From the NCBI GenBank assembly GCA_028821515.1, contig JAPPGA010000039.1, positions 62,001-126,000 of the forward strand: DNA of 64,000 bases. The letters are read 5' to 3'. The position numbers and the translations under genes were made by a program. The notes below the pieces were generated by a model that saw only the letters and a list, made by a program, of their open reading frames with translations, did no database searches and was not told where the DNA came from. Source of the DNA: Gammaproteobacteria bacterium (GTDB taxonomy: Bacteria; Pseudomonadota; Gammaproteobacteria; Pseudomonadales; Azotimanducaceae). Positions 39,188 through 47,339 of the stretch are shown piece by piece; position 1 is the first letter of the stretch, and each line of letters begins with the position of its first letter.

Positions 39188-39263
39188 GGGGCCGTAGCTC
39201 AGTTGGGAGAGCGCGACGTTCGCAATGTCGAGGTCGGGGGTTCGAACCCCCCCGGCTCCACCA
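39188..39263 (+). tRNA. tRNA-Ala (anticodon CGC), CCA encoded
   Basis: A complete cloverleaf can be folded by hand: acceptor GGGGCCG/CGGCTCC with the G3-U70 wobble that is the main alanine identity element, D-stem GCTC/GAGC, anticodon stem CGACG/TGTCG with loop TTCGCAA (anticodon CGC at 39221-39223), T-stem GGGGG/CCCCC with loop TTCGAAC, discriminator A and a genomic CCA. It reads GCG, a frequent codon in this GC-rich sequence. No integrase is beside it. Confidence 0.97.
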
Positions 39264-39297
39264 GGACGCGAAACCCCACGCATCACCGCAATGCCGC

Positions 39298-40563
39298 TCA
39301 GGCGGTGCCCTGGTACTTGTGCATTTCCGCGCGGCCAACCACGAGGTGATGCACCTCGTCCGGGCCGTCCGCGATCCGCAAGGTCCGCTGTCCCGTGTAC
39401 ATCCGCGCCAGCGGCGTCCACTGCGAGACTCCCGTGGCGCCGTGGAGCTGGATCGCCTGGTCGATGATCTCGCACACGCGCTCCGGCACCATGGCCTTGA
39501 CCATGTGCACCCAGACCCGGGCTTCGCGGTTACCCAGCACGTCCATCGCCTTCGCGGCCTTCAGCACCATCAGGCGCATTGCCTCGATGTCGATGCGCGC
39601 CCGGGACACCAGTTCGATGTTCTTGCCCAACTGCAGGATGGGACGGCCGAATGCCTCCCGGGAAACGCCGCGGCGCACGAGCAGGTCGAGCGCCCGCTCC
39701 GCCTGGCCGATGGACCGCATGCAGTGGTGAATCCGCCCGGGGCCAAGCCGGGCCTGGGATATCTCGAAGCCCCGGCCTTCGCCCAGGAGGCAGTTCTCCT
39801 TCGGCACGCGGACGTCCTCCAGCATGATGTGCATGTGGCCGTGGGGCGCGTCGTCGTGGCCGAAGACCGTCATGGGCTCGATGACGTTCACGCCCGGCGT
39901 ATCCATCGGCACCAGGATCTGCGACTGCTGCCGGTGGGGCGCCGCATCCGGGCTGGTCTTGACCATGCAGATCATGATCTTGCAGCGCTTGTCCCCGGCG
40001 CCGGAGATGTAGTACTTCTCGCCGTCGATGACCCATTCGTCCCCGTCGAGGCGCGCGCGCGTGCCGATGTTCTTCGCATCCGATGACGCCAGGTTCGGCT
40101 CGGTCATGCCGAAACAGGACCGGATTTCCCCGTTCAGCAGCGGCTTCAGCCACTTTTCCTTCTGCTCCGGCGTGGCATAGCGTTCGAGAACTTCCATGTT
40201 GCCGGTATCCGGCGCGCTGCAATTCAGGCACTCAGAGGAGAGCGGGCTCTTGCCGAGTTCCGCCGCGATGTACGCGTAGTCGAGGTTCTTGAGCCCTTCG
40301 CCTGTCTCCGCGTCGGGCAGGAAGAAATTCCACAACCCGCGGGACTTCGCTTCCCGCTTCAGGCTACCGAGTATCTCTTCCTGTCGCGGAGACAGGCTCC
40401 ACCGGTCTCCGTGTTCGGCGGCGGCTTCGAAATAGGCGGGCGTCTGTGGGTCGACTTCCTCCTCGATGAACTGCCTTACAGCGTCAAGCAGAGGCTGCGC
40501 CTCTTCGCTCATCGTCAGGTTGTTCAGGTCGGCGTCTACGTCCGCGGTCGCGGCTTCGGCCAT
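39298..40563 (-). CDS. Acyl-CoA dehydrogenase, ACAD10/11-like
   Basis: A 421-residue FAD-dependent dehydrogenase that oxidises an acyl-CoA. The FAD/substrate block reads CFGMTEPNLASSDAKNIGTRA, and the C-terminal active-site signature is LRIADGPDEVHH, the form seen in ACAD10/ACAD11-type enzymes, where the acid in DGPD replaces the usual Glu. ACAD11-type proteins act on 4-hydroxy or long-chain acyl-CoAs in some bacteria. ATG 40563 is preceded by GAGGA at a suitable distance; a frame extending to 40695 would cross into aroA. It is divergent from aroA across a 61-bp gap holding an inverted repeat. Confidence 0.93.
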   Translation of the reverse strand: MAEAATADVDADLNNLTMSEEAQPLLDAVRQFIEEEVDPQTPAYFEAAAEHGDRWSLSPRQEEILGSLKREAKSRGLWNFFLPDAETGEGLKNLDYAYIAAELGKSPLSSECLNCSAPDTGNMEVLERYATPEQKEKWLKPLLNGEIRSCFGMTEPNLASSDAKNIGTRARLDGDEWVIDGEKYYISGAGDKRCKIMICMVKTSPDAAPHRQQSQILVPMDTPGVNVIEPMTVFGHDDAPHGHMHIMLEDVRVPKENCLLGEGRGFEISQARLGPGRIHHCMRSIGQAERALDLLVRRGVSREAFGRPILQLGKNIELVSRARIDIEAMRLMVLKAAKAMDVLGNREARVWVHMVKAMVPERVCEIIDQAIQLHGATGVSQWTPLARMYTGQRTLRIADGPDEVHHLVVGRAEMHKYQGTA

Positions 40564-40579
40564 GGCTTGTCCTCGTGAT

Positions 40580-40596
40580 TGGAGTGGAATACTCCA
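40580..40596. promoter_or_regulatory. Inverted repeat TGGAGT-N5-ACTCCA, possible operator
   Basis: A 6-bp perfect inverted repeat with 5-bp spacer, alone in the 61-bp gap between the divergent dehydrogenase and aroA genes. A minus-strand -10-like TAGAAT (40596-40601) abuts it, so a bound regulator would control the dehydrogenase. No regulator gene is close by. Confidence 0.4.
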
Positions 40597-40624
40597 TTCT
40601 ACCGCCGGATGCGATACTTGCCGC

Positions 40625-41902
40625 ATGAACAGTCCCCAGTTCATCAACAAGGTCACGAAGCCGTTCAACATCGAACTGACGCTTCCCGGCAGCAAGTCGA
40701 TCGCGCTGCGTCACCTCGTCATCTCGGCGCTCGCGTCCGAGCCCACGGAATTGGTAGGCATTCCCCGGTGCGACGACATCGACGCCATGGTCGACTCGCT
40801 TTCGCGCCTGGGCGTGGGCATCGAGTCCGCCGGCCGCTCGCGCCTTGCCGTGGACCCGCCCGGAACGCTCGCCGCCGGGGAGGTCCACATCGATGCGCGC
40901 CTGAGCGGTGTGTCGCTGCGTTTTCTGCTCGCGGTCGCCGCGTTGCGCCGCGACGTGACCCATATCGATGGAGGTCCACCGCTTCGCGTCCGGCCCAATC
41001 GCGACATGATCGAGGCGTTACGCCAACTCGGCTGCGATGCGCAAGCCGCAGACGACGAAGGACACCTGCCGATTTCCGTCACAGGCCCCGATGACTGGGC
41101 GCGCGAAGTGGAGGTCGGCACGCGGGTTTCCAGCCAGTACCTGTCGGGGCTGATGCTGATCGCTCCCCGCCTGCCGCACGGGCTCACCCTGCGGCCGAAG
41201 GACGAACCCGTGTCCGCTCCCTACGTCGAGATCACACGTACGGAAATGGAACGGAGAGGCGTACCGGTCCGGACTTCGGGGACCGACACGATTCGCATCG
41301 ACCCCGCACCGTATCGGGGCGGCACGGTGTCCATCGAAGGCGACGCCTCGGCCGCGACGTATTTCGCGGCCGCGGCGACTTTGCATGCCTCGTCCGTGAG
41401 GTTTGCCAACCTGGGTGCTTCAACGACCCAGGGCGACTTCGCGTTCTTCGATATTTGCCGGAGACTCGGCGCCGATGTCGAGGCCCAGGACAGCACCGTT
41501 TCCATCCAGGGCCCCGCCACGCTTCAGCCCATCGGGCAGGTGGACATGGAGGACATGTCGGACGCGGCGCCCACACTCATGGCGATGGCGCCTTTCCTGC
41601 CTGGCGCCACGCAGATCACGGGCCTGTCAACGTTGCGGCACAAGGAATGCGACCGCATCGCCTGCCCCGCGCGGGAGCTTCGCAAGGCCGGGGTCGCCGT
41701 CGAGGAAGGCGCCGACTGGGTTCGGATTCACCCGGTATCCGCGCCGCGCCCCGCGCAATTCGAGACGTACGACGATCACAGGATGGCCATGTCGCTCGCC
41801 GTCTTCGCGAGCCAGGTCGGCGGCTGCGCCATCCTCGATCCCGGTTGCGTGGCGAAGACCTACACGGACTTCTGGGAAGACCTGGCAGAGGTGTACGCGT
41901 AG
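40625..41902 (+). CDS. aroA: 3-phosphoshikimate 1-carboxyvinyltransferase (EPSP synthase), divergent
   Basis: A 425-residue EPSP synthase homologue: it transfers enolpyruvate from PEP to shikimate-3-phosphate in aromatic amino-acid synthesis. The N-terminal active-site block is LPGSKSIALRHLV with Lys24, Ser25 and Arg29, equivalent to K22, S23 and R27 of E. coli. Further marks are SSQYLSGLML, DMSDAAPTLMAMAPF with the catalytic aspartate region, RHKECDR and the C-terminal YDDHRMAMSLAVF. The PEP-site loop (NAGTAMRP in E. coli) reads LSGVSLRF, so it is not a class I enzyme and may bind glyphosate differently. ATG 40625 is the start at which similarity begins. No other shikimate gene is near. Confidence 0.88.
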   Translation: MNSPQFINKVTKPFNIELTLPGSKSIALRHLVISALASEPTELVGIPRCDDIDAMVDSLSRLGVGIESAGRSRLAVDPPGTLAAGEVHIDARLSGVSLRFLLAVAALRRDVTHIDGGPPLRVRPNRDMIEALRQLGCDAQAADDEGHLPISVTGPDDWAREVEVGTRVSSQYLSGLMLIAPRLPHGLTLRPKDEPVSAPYVEITRTEMERRGVPVRTSGTDTIRIDPAPYRGGTVSIEGDASAATYFAAAATLHASSVRFANLGASTTQGDFAFFDICRRLGADVEAQDSTVSIQGPATLQPIGQVDMEDMSDAAPTLMAMAPFLPGATQITGLSTLRHKECDRIACPARELRKAGVAVEEGADWVRIHPVSAPRPAQFETYDDHRMAMSLAVFASQVGGCAILDPGCVAKTYTDFWEDLAEVYA

Positions 41903-41908
41903 GCCGCC

Positions 41909-43561
41909 TCAGGGTCGGTAGGAGTCCCGCAGGGTCACGATCCGGTTGAACACGGGCGCCGTGACCGAGTGGTCGACCGGATCCTTGTAGAAATATCCCA
42001 ACCGTTCGAACTGGAACCGCGATGCCTCGGCCTCGACGAGCGCCGGTTCGACAAGCGCCTTGCAGACGGTAAGCGAGTCGGGATTCAGTTCCTCCTCCAT
42101 GTTGTCCGGCGACGGCGCAGGGACGCGGAAGAGCCGGTCGTAGAGGCGCACATCTGAAGCCACGGCCGTCGACCTGCTCACCCAGTGCACCACGCCCTTC
42201 GGCCTCAGACCGCTGGTATCGCTGCCGCTCTTCGACTCCGGAAAGTAGGTGCAGCGCAGTTCCGACGGCCGACCGTCCGCCCTCCTGATCACTTCGTCGC
42301 AGCGGATGATGAAACCGTGGCGAAGCCGCACCATTTCCCCGGGTGACAGCCGCCGGTACCTGCGCGGCGGCGATTCCATGAAGTCGTCGCGTTCGATCGC
42401 CAGGGATCGGCCGAACGTAATCCGGCGGGTGCCGAGTTCGGGCCGTTTCTGGTGCCAGGGTGCTTCCAGCACTTCGTCCTCGCCGGACGGGTAGTTCGTA
42501 ACAGTGACCGGGAGCGGATCGAGAACCGCCATTCCGCGCGGCGCATCGTCCTCCAGGGCGTGGCGCGCGCAGAACTCCAGCAGTTCCATCTCGACGCGGT
42601 TTTCCTGTTTCGTGACACCGATGCGGCGGCAGAATTCGCGAAGGGTTTCCGGCGTATATCCACGCCGGCGCAGACCGGCGAGGGTGGGCAGCCGCGGGTC
42701 GTCCCACCCGGCCACGCTGCCTCGGTCGACGAGCATTCGGAAGAACCGCGTCGACATGACCGTGTACTCGAGGTTCAGGCGCGAGAACTCGATCTGCGGG
42801 ACATGGGCGTTCACACCCGCGTTGTCGAGAACCCAGTCGTAGAGTTCCCGGTTGTTCTCGAACTCGAGCGTGCAGAGAGAGTGCGTGACGCCTTCGAGTG
42901 CGTCGCACAGGCAATGCGTGAAGTCGTACATCGGGTAGATGCACCAGTCGTCGCCAGTGCGATGGTGCGTCGCATGGCGAATCCGGTACAGCACCGGATC
43001 CCGCATCACGAGGTTCGCTGCCGCCATGTCGATCCTTGCCCGGAGGACATGGGCGCCGTCACTGAATTCACCCGCGCGCATGCGCCTGAACAGGTCCCGA
43101 TTCTCGTCGATGGTGCGGTCCCGGTAAGGGCTTTCGCGTCCGGGCTCGGTAAAGCTGCCCCGGGTCGCCGCGACATCTTCCGCGCTCTGGCTATCGACGT
43201 AGGCCAGGCCCCCCTCGATGAGCCTTTCGGCGAATTGGTACAACGACTCGAAATAGTCCGAAGCGAAGGTCACGGTGCCCCAGGGGAAACCGAGCCAACT
43301 TACGTCCCGCTGGATGGCGTCGACGAACTCCTGGCTCTCCTTCAGCGGATTGGTGTCATCGAAACGCAGGAATGTCTTGCCGCCGAACTCCCGGGCGATG
43401 CCAAAATTCAGGCAGATCGACTTCGCGTGGCCGATGGTCAGGTATCCGTTCGGTTCCGGGGGAAACCGCGTTACCACGCCGCCAACGACGCCGTCGGCGA
43501 GATCCCGGCGCACGCGGTGACGAATAAAGTCGCGAAGGTCTTCCAACGGAGCATCACTCAA
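41909..43561 (-). CDS. glnS: Glutaminyl-tRNA synthetase with altered HIGH and KMSKS motifs
   Basis: A 550-residue class I synthetase that charges tRNA-Gln; E. coli GlnRS has 554. The catalytic domain begins with TRFPPEPNGYLTIGHAK and the C-terminal beta-barrels run through GVVHWVS, RLYDRLF, and end in APVFNRIVTLRDSYRP, all as in E. coli. Two signature changes stand out: HIGH is T42-IGH, and the KMSKS-like VMSKR is VMS-T271-R, losing the lysine that contacts ATP. The TTG at 43561 is the only sensible start: the nearby ATG is out of frame, and a longer frame (to 44926) runs antisense through the next gene. It is divergent from the transglutaminase-like gene and converges with aroA 6 bp apart. 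Confidence 0.93.
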   Translation of the reverse strand: MSDAPLEDLRDFIRHRVRRDLADGVVGGVVTRFPPEPNGYLTIGHAKSICLNFGIAREFGGKTFLRFDDTNPLKESQEFVDAIQRDVSWLGFPWGTVTFASDYFESLYQFAERLIEGGLAYVDSQSAEDVAATRGSFTEPGRESPYRDRTIDENRDLFRRMRAGEFSDGAHVLRARIDMAAANLVMRDPVLYRIRHATHHRTGDDWCIYPMYDFTHCLCDALEGVTHSLCTLEFENNRELYDWVLDNAGVNAHVPQIEFSRLNLEYTVMSTRFFRMLVDRGSVAGWDDPRLPTLAGLRRRGYTPETLREFCRRIGVTKQENRVEMELLEFCARHALEDDAPRGMAVLDPLPVTVTNYPSGEDEVLEAPWHQKRPELGTRRITFGRSLAIERDDFMESPPRRYRRLSPGEMVRLRHGFIIRCDEVIRRADGRPSELRCTYFPESKSGSDTSGLRPKGVVHWVSRSTAVASDVRLYDRLFRVPAPSPDNMEEELNPDSLTVCKALVEPALVEAEASRFQFERLGYFYKDPVDHSVTAPVFNRIVTLRDSYRP

Positions 43562-43630
43562 AGATTCGCGGCGGCATTGTAAACAATGCGCCCGTCGGGT
43601 GAGCGCGTCGCGGCGTATACAATCCGCCGC

Positions 43631-45025
43631 ATGACGCCCACCCTTTACCGCCTCGGATTCGTCGCTGCCACCGTCCTCGCCGTGGCCGCAGCGGCGTGGC
43701 TCGGCGGCCCGCCCGATCCAACGGCGCAGGTGGCCAAGAGGCTGCAGGCCGAGCGGTGGTACAGCGTAGGCCTGCACGGCATGGACATCGGCCACTTCCG
43801 CACCGCCGCGCGCATGACCCGAGCGGGGTACAGTTTCGACTCGGAGCTCGTGTTCCGGCTCGGCACGGGTCCGGAAACGCGTATCGCCGAAACACATGTC
43901 TTCGGTTCCTTCCCGCCCTACCCGCTGGTGACCGCCGAACACAGCTACGAGACCGACGACGATACGATGCACGTCGGCATCGAGCGGAGCCCGGCGGGCC
44001 TGACAGCGTCGGCAAACGGGCAGGTCATGGCCCTCGACTGGGAATACCGGATGGAGGACTACCTCGCGGTCGAGAGGTGGCTGGACCGGGAACAGGCCGT
44101 CGGCGCCGAACTGGACTCCAGGTCGCTCGATTTCGACCGGCTGTCCCTGACACAGGAATCCTGGCGGATCATCGACCACAACGACACGGGATATCGCCTC
44201 CGAAATCGCGATGGGTCCATCGTTCAACTGGACAGCGACCACGTGCCGGTTCGGTTGAGCTTGGCCAACCTTTTCGACATGACCCTCGAAGGCTCTTCCT
44301 GGGCGGCGCGGGCCTGGCAACGTAAGGAGCCAGGCGCTGGCGCGCGCACCTACCATGTCACGATCGACAAGCCGCTGGATACAACCCGGAACCTGACCCG
44401 CCTGCTTCTTCGGGTTCGCGCGGCGGACTCGATCGACCAGAACGCGTGGCCGATGCTGCAGCGCGACGCGCGGGGTGACCTGGTGCTCGAAAGCCGACGC
44501 GACGCCTGGCGACGCACGGATCCCGGGGAACTCGAGGTGCTGTCGGCCGCGACCGTTCTTTATCCCGCCACGGACCGGGAGATCCAGCGCCTCGCGCGGC
44601 ACGCGGCCGCTGGACTGACTGATCCCGCTGGCCAGGTCGAAGCGCTGGTGCACTTCGTGCACGGCTACATCGACTACGCGGACGCAGAATCGGCCCGGAC
44701 CGTCGCCAACATATTGCGCGACCGACGGGGCGACTGCACCGAATACGCGAACCTGCTGACGACAATGGCGCGCGCGCTCGGGTTCGCGGCGCGCACCGTG
44801 ACAGGCCTCGCCTACGACGTAGAGTCGAAGTCGTTCGCGCTGCACAACTGGAGCGAAGTGGCGCTCGACGGCCGTTGGATGCCTGTCGATCCGACCTGGG
44901 GCCAGGTGCCCGCCGATGCCGGTCACCTGCGGCTGCCGGACAGACCGGGGCTGGCCGTTTTCGGCCTCCTGTCAAACATCGAGTTCGAACTCGTGCAGGT
45001 GGAATACGGCCAACTCCGGAGGTAA
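43631..45025 (+). CDS. Transglutaminase-like cysteine protease-fold protein, membrane-anchored
   Basis: A 464-residue protein with an N-terminal signal anchor (FVAATVLAVAAAAWLGG), a long beta-rich region, and a C-terminal transglutaminase-like domain. The catalytic triad is readable: Cys369 in RGDCTEYANL, His405 in ALHNWSEV, Asp420 in PVDPTWG. Such periplasmic proteins act as proteases, peptide N-glycanases or cross-linkers; the function here is unknown. ATG 43631 gives the signal anchor. TATACA (43616-43621) could be a -10 box so close to the ATG that the mRNA would be nearly leaderless. It is followed by a hairpin-plus-T-run terminator. Confidence 0.88.
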   Translation: MTPTLYRLGFVAATVLAVAAAAWLGGPPDPTAQVAKRLQAERWYSVGLHGMDIGHFRTAARMTRAGYSFDSELVFRLGTGPETRIAETHVFGSFPPYPLVTAEHSYETDDDTMHVGIERSPAGLTASANGQVMALDWEYRMEDYLAVERWLDREQAVGAELDSRSLDFDRLSLTQESWRIIDHNDTGYRLRNRDGSIVQLDSDHVPVRLSLANLFDMTLEGSSWAARAWQRKEPGAGARTYHVTIDKPLDTTRNLTRLLLRVRAADSIDQNAWPMLQRDARGDLVLESRRDAWRRTDPGELEVLSAATVLYPATDREIQRLARHAAAGLTDPAGQVEALVHFVHGYIDYADAESARTVANILRDRRGDCTEYANLLTTMARALGFAARTVTGLAYDVESKSFALHNWSEVALDGRWMPVDPTWGQVPADAGHLRLPDRPGLAVFGLLSNIEFELVQVEYGQLRR

Positions 45026-45040
45026 CCGGGGTCGCCTGAT

Positions 45041-45065
45041 CGCTTCAGATCGTCAAGCGCTTTTT
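45041..45065 (+). terminator. Weak intrinsic terminator after the transglutaminase-like gene
   Basis: CGCTT (45041-45045) and AAGCG (45055-45059) form a 5-bp stem with a 9-nt loop, followed by C and TTTTT (45061-45065). It stands between two convergent genes, 15 bp after the stop at 45025. Confidence 0.5.
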
Positions 45066-45075
45066 GGTCACTGCG

Positions 45076-45471
45076 TCATCTCGTCAGTTCGTCGTCGTCC
45101 CATTCGTCGTCCAGTTCGTCGAACCAGTGGATACCGAACCGGGAAGGCAGGGCTTCGTTGCGCTCAAGTCGCCCGCCCATGTCCTTCAGTTGCTCGATCA
45201 TCATGAGCAGGTAGGGGTCTGTTTCCTTGCCGGGGTTTACCACTTCCTCGAGTTCCTCGAGAATCGTCACGCACCACCAGAACACGTCCTCCCCTGGCAG
45301 CGACTCGCGTTTGCCGGGCTTGTCCGACACCGAGTCGAAGTCCCTGTATACCTGTTCGAGCCACCCGGTGAGATCGGCATCCCCCTGCAGTTCGGGCGAT
45401 GCGCCCTTGGCCAATTCGATCAGCCGCGGCCGATGCCGCGCCAGGAAAACACGCGCTTCCACGAACTCCAT
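45076..45471 (-). CDS. Small acidic conserved-looking protein of unknown function
   Basis: A 131-residue protein that I do not recognise. It is predicted soluble, helical and acidic, with Trp-rich VFWWCVTILEELEEVV in the middle and a C-terminal tail DELDDEWDDDELTR. There is no signal peptide or membrane segment. The ATG at 45471 is preceded by GACGGGG. Codon use looks like that of the neighbouring genes, and this frame is more protein-like than the overlapping alternatives on either strand. It stands alone between a terminator and the TRAP operon; the gap 45472-45585 shows nothing else clear. Confidence 0.6.
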   Translation of the reverse strand: MEFVEARVFLARHRPRLIELAKGASPELQGDADLTGWLEQVYRDFDSVSDKPGKRESLPGEDVFWWCVTILEELEEVVNPGKETDPYLLMMIEQLKDMGGRLERNEALPSRFGIHWFDELDDEWDDDELTR

Positions 45472-45585
45472 CCCCGTCTACCGCCTTGACGATCATTTTG
45501 GAATGACCGGGCCGGGCGGCGACACGGACAAACTCCCCTATTCGTGTGAGAAGTTGCCCTCGCGGGAAGCGGGATTATGTCCCGA

Positions 45586-46857
45586 TCAGAGGAACCAGAG
45601 AGACAGGAACGGCACGTAGGTAATGAGGAGCAGCGCGATCAGCAGCACGCCCATGAACGGGAGGCACGCCGCGTAGAGTTCGAGCACCGGCCGGCCGAAC
45701 CTGTAGCTCGCGATGAAGAGGTTCATGCCGATGGGCGGCGTGAAGTAGCCGATCTGCAGGTTTGCCAGGAAGACAATACCGAGGTGCACGGGATGGATGC
45801 CGTAGCCCACGGCCACCGGCAGCAGCAGCGGCACCATGATGATCACGGCCGAATAGATATCGAGCACCGCGCCCAGGATCAGCAGGATGATGTTGAGCAG
45901 GATCAGGAAGGTGAGCGGACTGCTGATGCTCGCCTGGACGAACTCGAACAGGCGCTGCGGCACTTCGGCATCGATCAGGAAGTTCGTGAACGCGAGCGCC
46001 ACTCCCAGGATGAGGATGATGCTGCCCACCATCACCATCGATTCGCGAACGATGCCAGCCAGGCGTTTGATGGGCACCTCCTTGTAGAGGAAGACTTCCG
46101 CGACCAGCACGTAGAGCGCGGTCATGGCGGCGGCTTCGGAAATGGCGAACAGGCCGGAGTAGATGCCGCCGAGGACGACGAACGGCAGCGGCAACTCCCA
46201 GCGCGCCGCCTTGATCGCCGTCCAGAGCGCGCGCGCCTCGAATGGCGTCCTGGGCGCGCCGCCGTGACGCAACGCGGTCCACCCGGACAGCAGCGCGATC
46301 ATCAGTAGCGCCGGCAGCAATCCCGCGAGAAACAGCTGCTGGATGGTGAACCGCTCCCCCACCTCCATCTGCTGGGCGACGATGCCGTACAGGATGAGGG
46401 GCACCGACGGCACGATCAGGAGGCCGAGGCTCCCCGATGTCGTCACCAGACCCAGGCTGTATCGTTCCGAATAGCCATTGCCCGTCAGCATCGGCAGGAG
46501 CAGCGCGCCGAGGGCGACTATCGTCACGCCGGATGCGCCGGTCAGCGCGGTGAAGATCGCGCAGGCAACGAAGCCGACGATGGGCAGCCCGGAAGGCATC
46601 CATCCGAACAGCGCCCGGGTCAGGTCCATCAGGCGCCCGGAGGTCTTTGCCGCCACCATGAGGTAGCCCGCGAAGGTGAAGAACGGGAGCGCCACGAGGA
46701 GCGGCGTATCGGCGATGCGGTAGAGCTCGATGGGTACGACGGCCAGATCGATGCCCGCAGCGAAAAATCCGAGCATCGCAGCCGCCATCACGACGGCGAA
46801 CAGCGGCGCCCCAAGGACCGCCATGGCCACGATGGCGATGGAGAGTGCCAGGATCAT
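45586..46857 (-). CDS. dctM: TRAP transporter large permease (DctM)
   Basis: A 423-residue, about 12-segment inner-membrane permease of the TRAP family, which uses an ion gradient to import carboxylate-type solutes. Recognised by IFTALTGASGVTIVALG, the GLLIVPSVPLILYG loop and the C-terminal ANLQIGYFTPPIGMNLF, the DctM signatures. ATG 46857 overlaps the dctQ stop (ATGA). It is the last gene of the tatT-dctP-dctQ-dctM operon. Confidence 0.95.
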   Translation of the reverse strand: MILALSIAIVAMAVLGAPLFAVVMAAAMLGFFAAGIDLAVVPIELYRIADTPLLVALPFFTFAGYLMVAAKTSGRLMDLTRALFGWMPSGLPIVGFVACAIFTALTGASGVTIVALGALLLPMLTGNGYSERYSLGLVTTSGSLGLLIVPSVPLILYGIVAQQMEVGERFTIQQLFLAGLLPALLMIALLSGWTALRHGGAPRTPFEARALWTAIKAARWELPLPFVVLGGIYSGLFAISEAAAMTALYVLVAEVFLYKEVPIKRLAGIVRESMVMVGSIILILGVALAFTNFLIDAEVPQRLFEFVQASISSPLTFLILLNIILLILGAVLDIYSAVIIMVPLLLPVAVGYGIHPVHLGIVFLANLQIGYFTPPIGMNLFIASYRFGRPVLELYAACLPFMGVLLIALLLITYVPFLSLWFL

Positions 46858-47339
46858 GGCTGCGTCTCCGGTGCATCTGCCCGCCGCCGCTGCAACGAGG
46901 CGATGAGATAGCGCAGACCCATCACGCTGGAGGCGACCGGTATGACCAGTTCGCAGACCCAGGCGGGCACTGGACCGAATCCGGGAGTGCCGTCGGCGTA
47001 GTCCCAGGCGATCAGCGTCACCGAGTACCAAGCCAGCGCGAAGCAGAGCATCGCCGTGAACAGGTTCGTGACTCGCGCCAGCCGGCGTGCGATGCGCTCG
47101 CTCGCGAACCGGCCGACCACGTCCACCCGGATGTGTCCATCCGGACCCGCCGCCATGGCGCCGATCATCGTCACCCACAGCAACGCGACGCGCACCATGC
47201 CGTCGCCCCAGGTCAGGCCGGTGCCGAACAGGTTCCGCGCCACCACCTGGTACACGGCAACGCCGATCATCGCCAGGAGCAGCGCTACGAGGAGCCCGGA
47301 CTCAATCCGTCGCAGCGCGCGTGCGACGTCACTCAGCAC
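46854..47339 (-). CDS. dctQ: TRAP transporter small permease (DctQ)
   Basis: A 161-residue membrane protein with four hydrophobic segments. It starts with RRIESGLLVALLLAMIGVAVYQVVAR, the usual DctQ opening, followed by GTGLTWGDGMVRVALLWVTMIGA, which is also characteristic. It forms the membrane complex with DctM. The gene overlaps dctP by 11 bp upstream and dctM by 4 bp downstream, showing a tightly coupled operon. Confidence 0.92.
   Translation of the reverse strand: MLSDVARALRRIESGLLVALLLAMIGVAVYQVVARNLFGTGLTWGDGMVRVALLWVTMIGAMAAGPDGHIRVDVVGRFASERIARRLARVTNLFTAMLCFALAWYSVTLIAWDYADGTPGFGPVPAWVCELVIPVASSVMGLRYLIASLQRRRADAPETQP

Noticed and set aside
39188-39263. tRNA-Ala as an integration site for a mobile island
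   Set aside because: No integrase gene and no duplicated tRNA 3' end were found nearby.
43562-44926. N-terminal extension of the glutaminyl-tRNA synthetase frame
   Set aside because: It lies antisense to the transglutaminase-like gene and would nearly double the normal length; GlnRS similarity starts at the TTG 43561.
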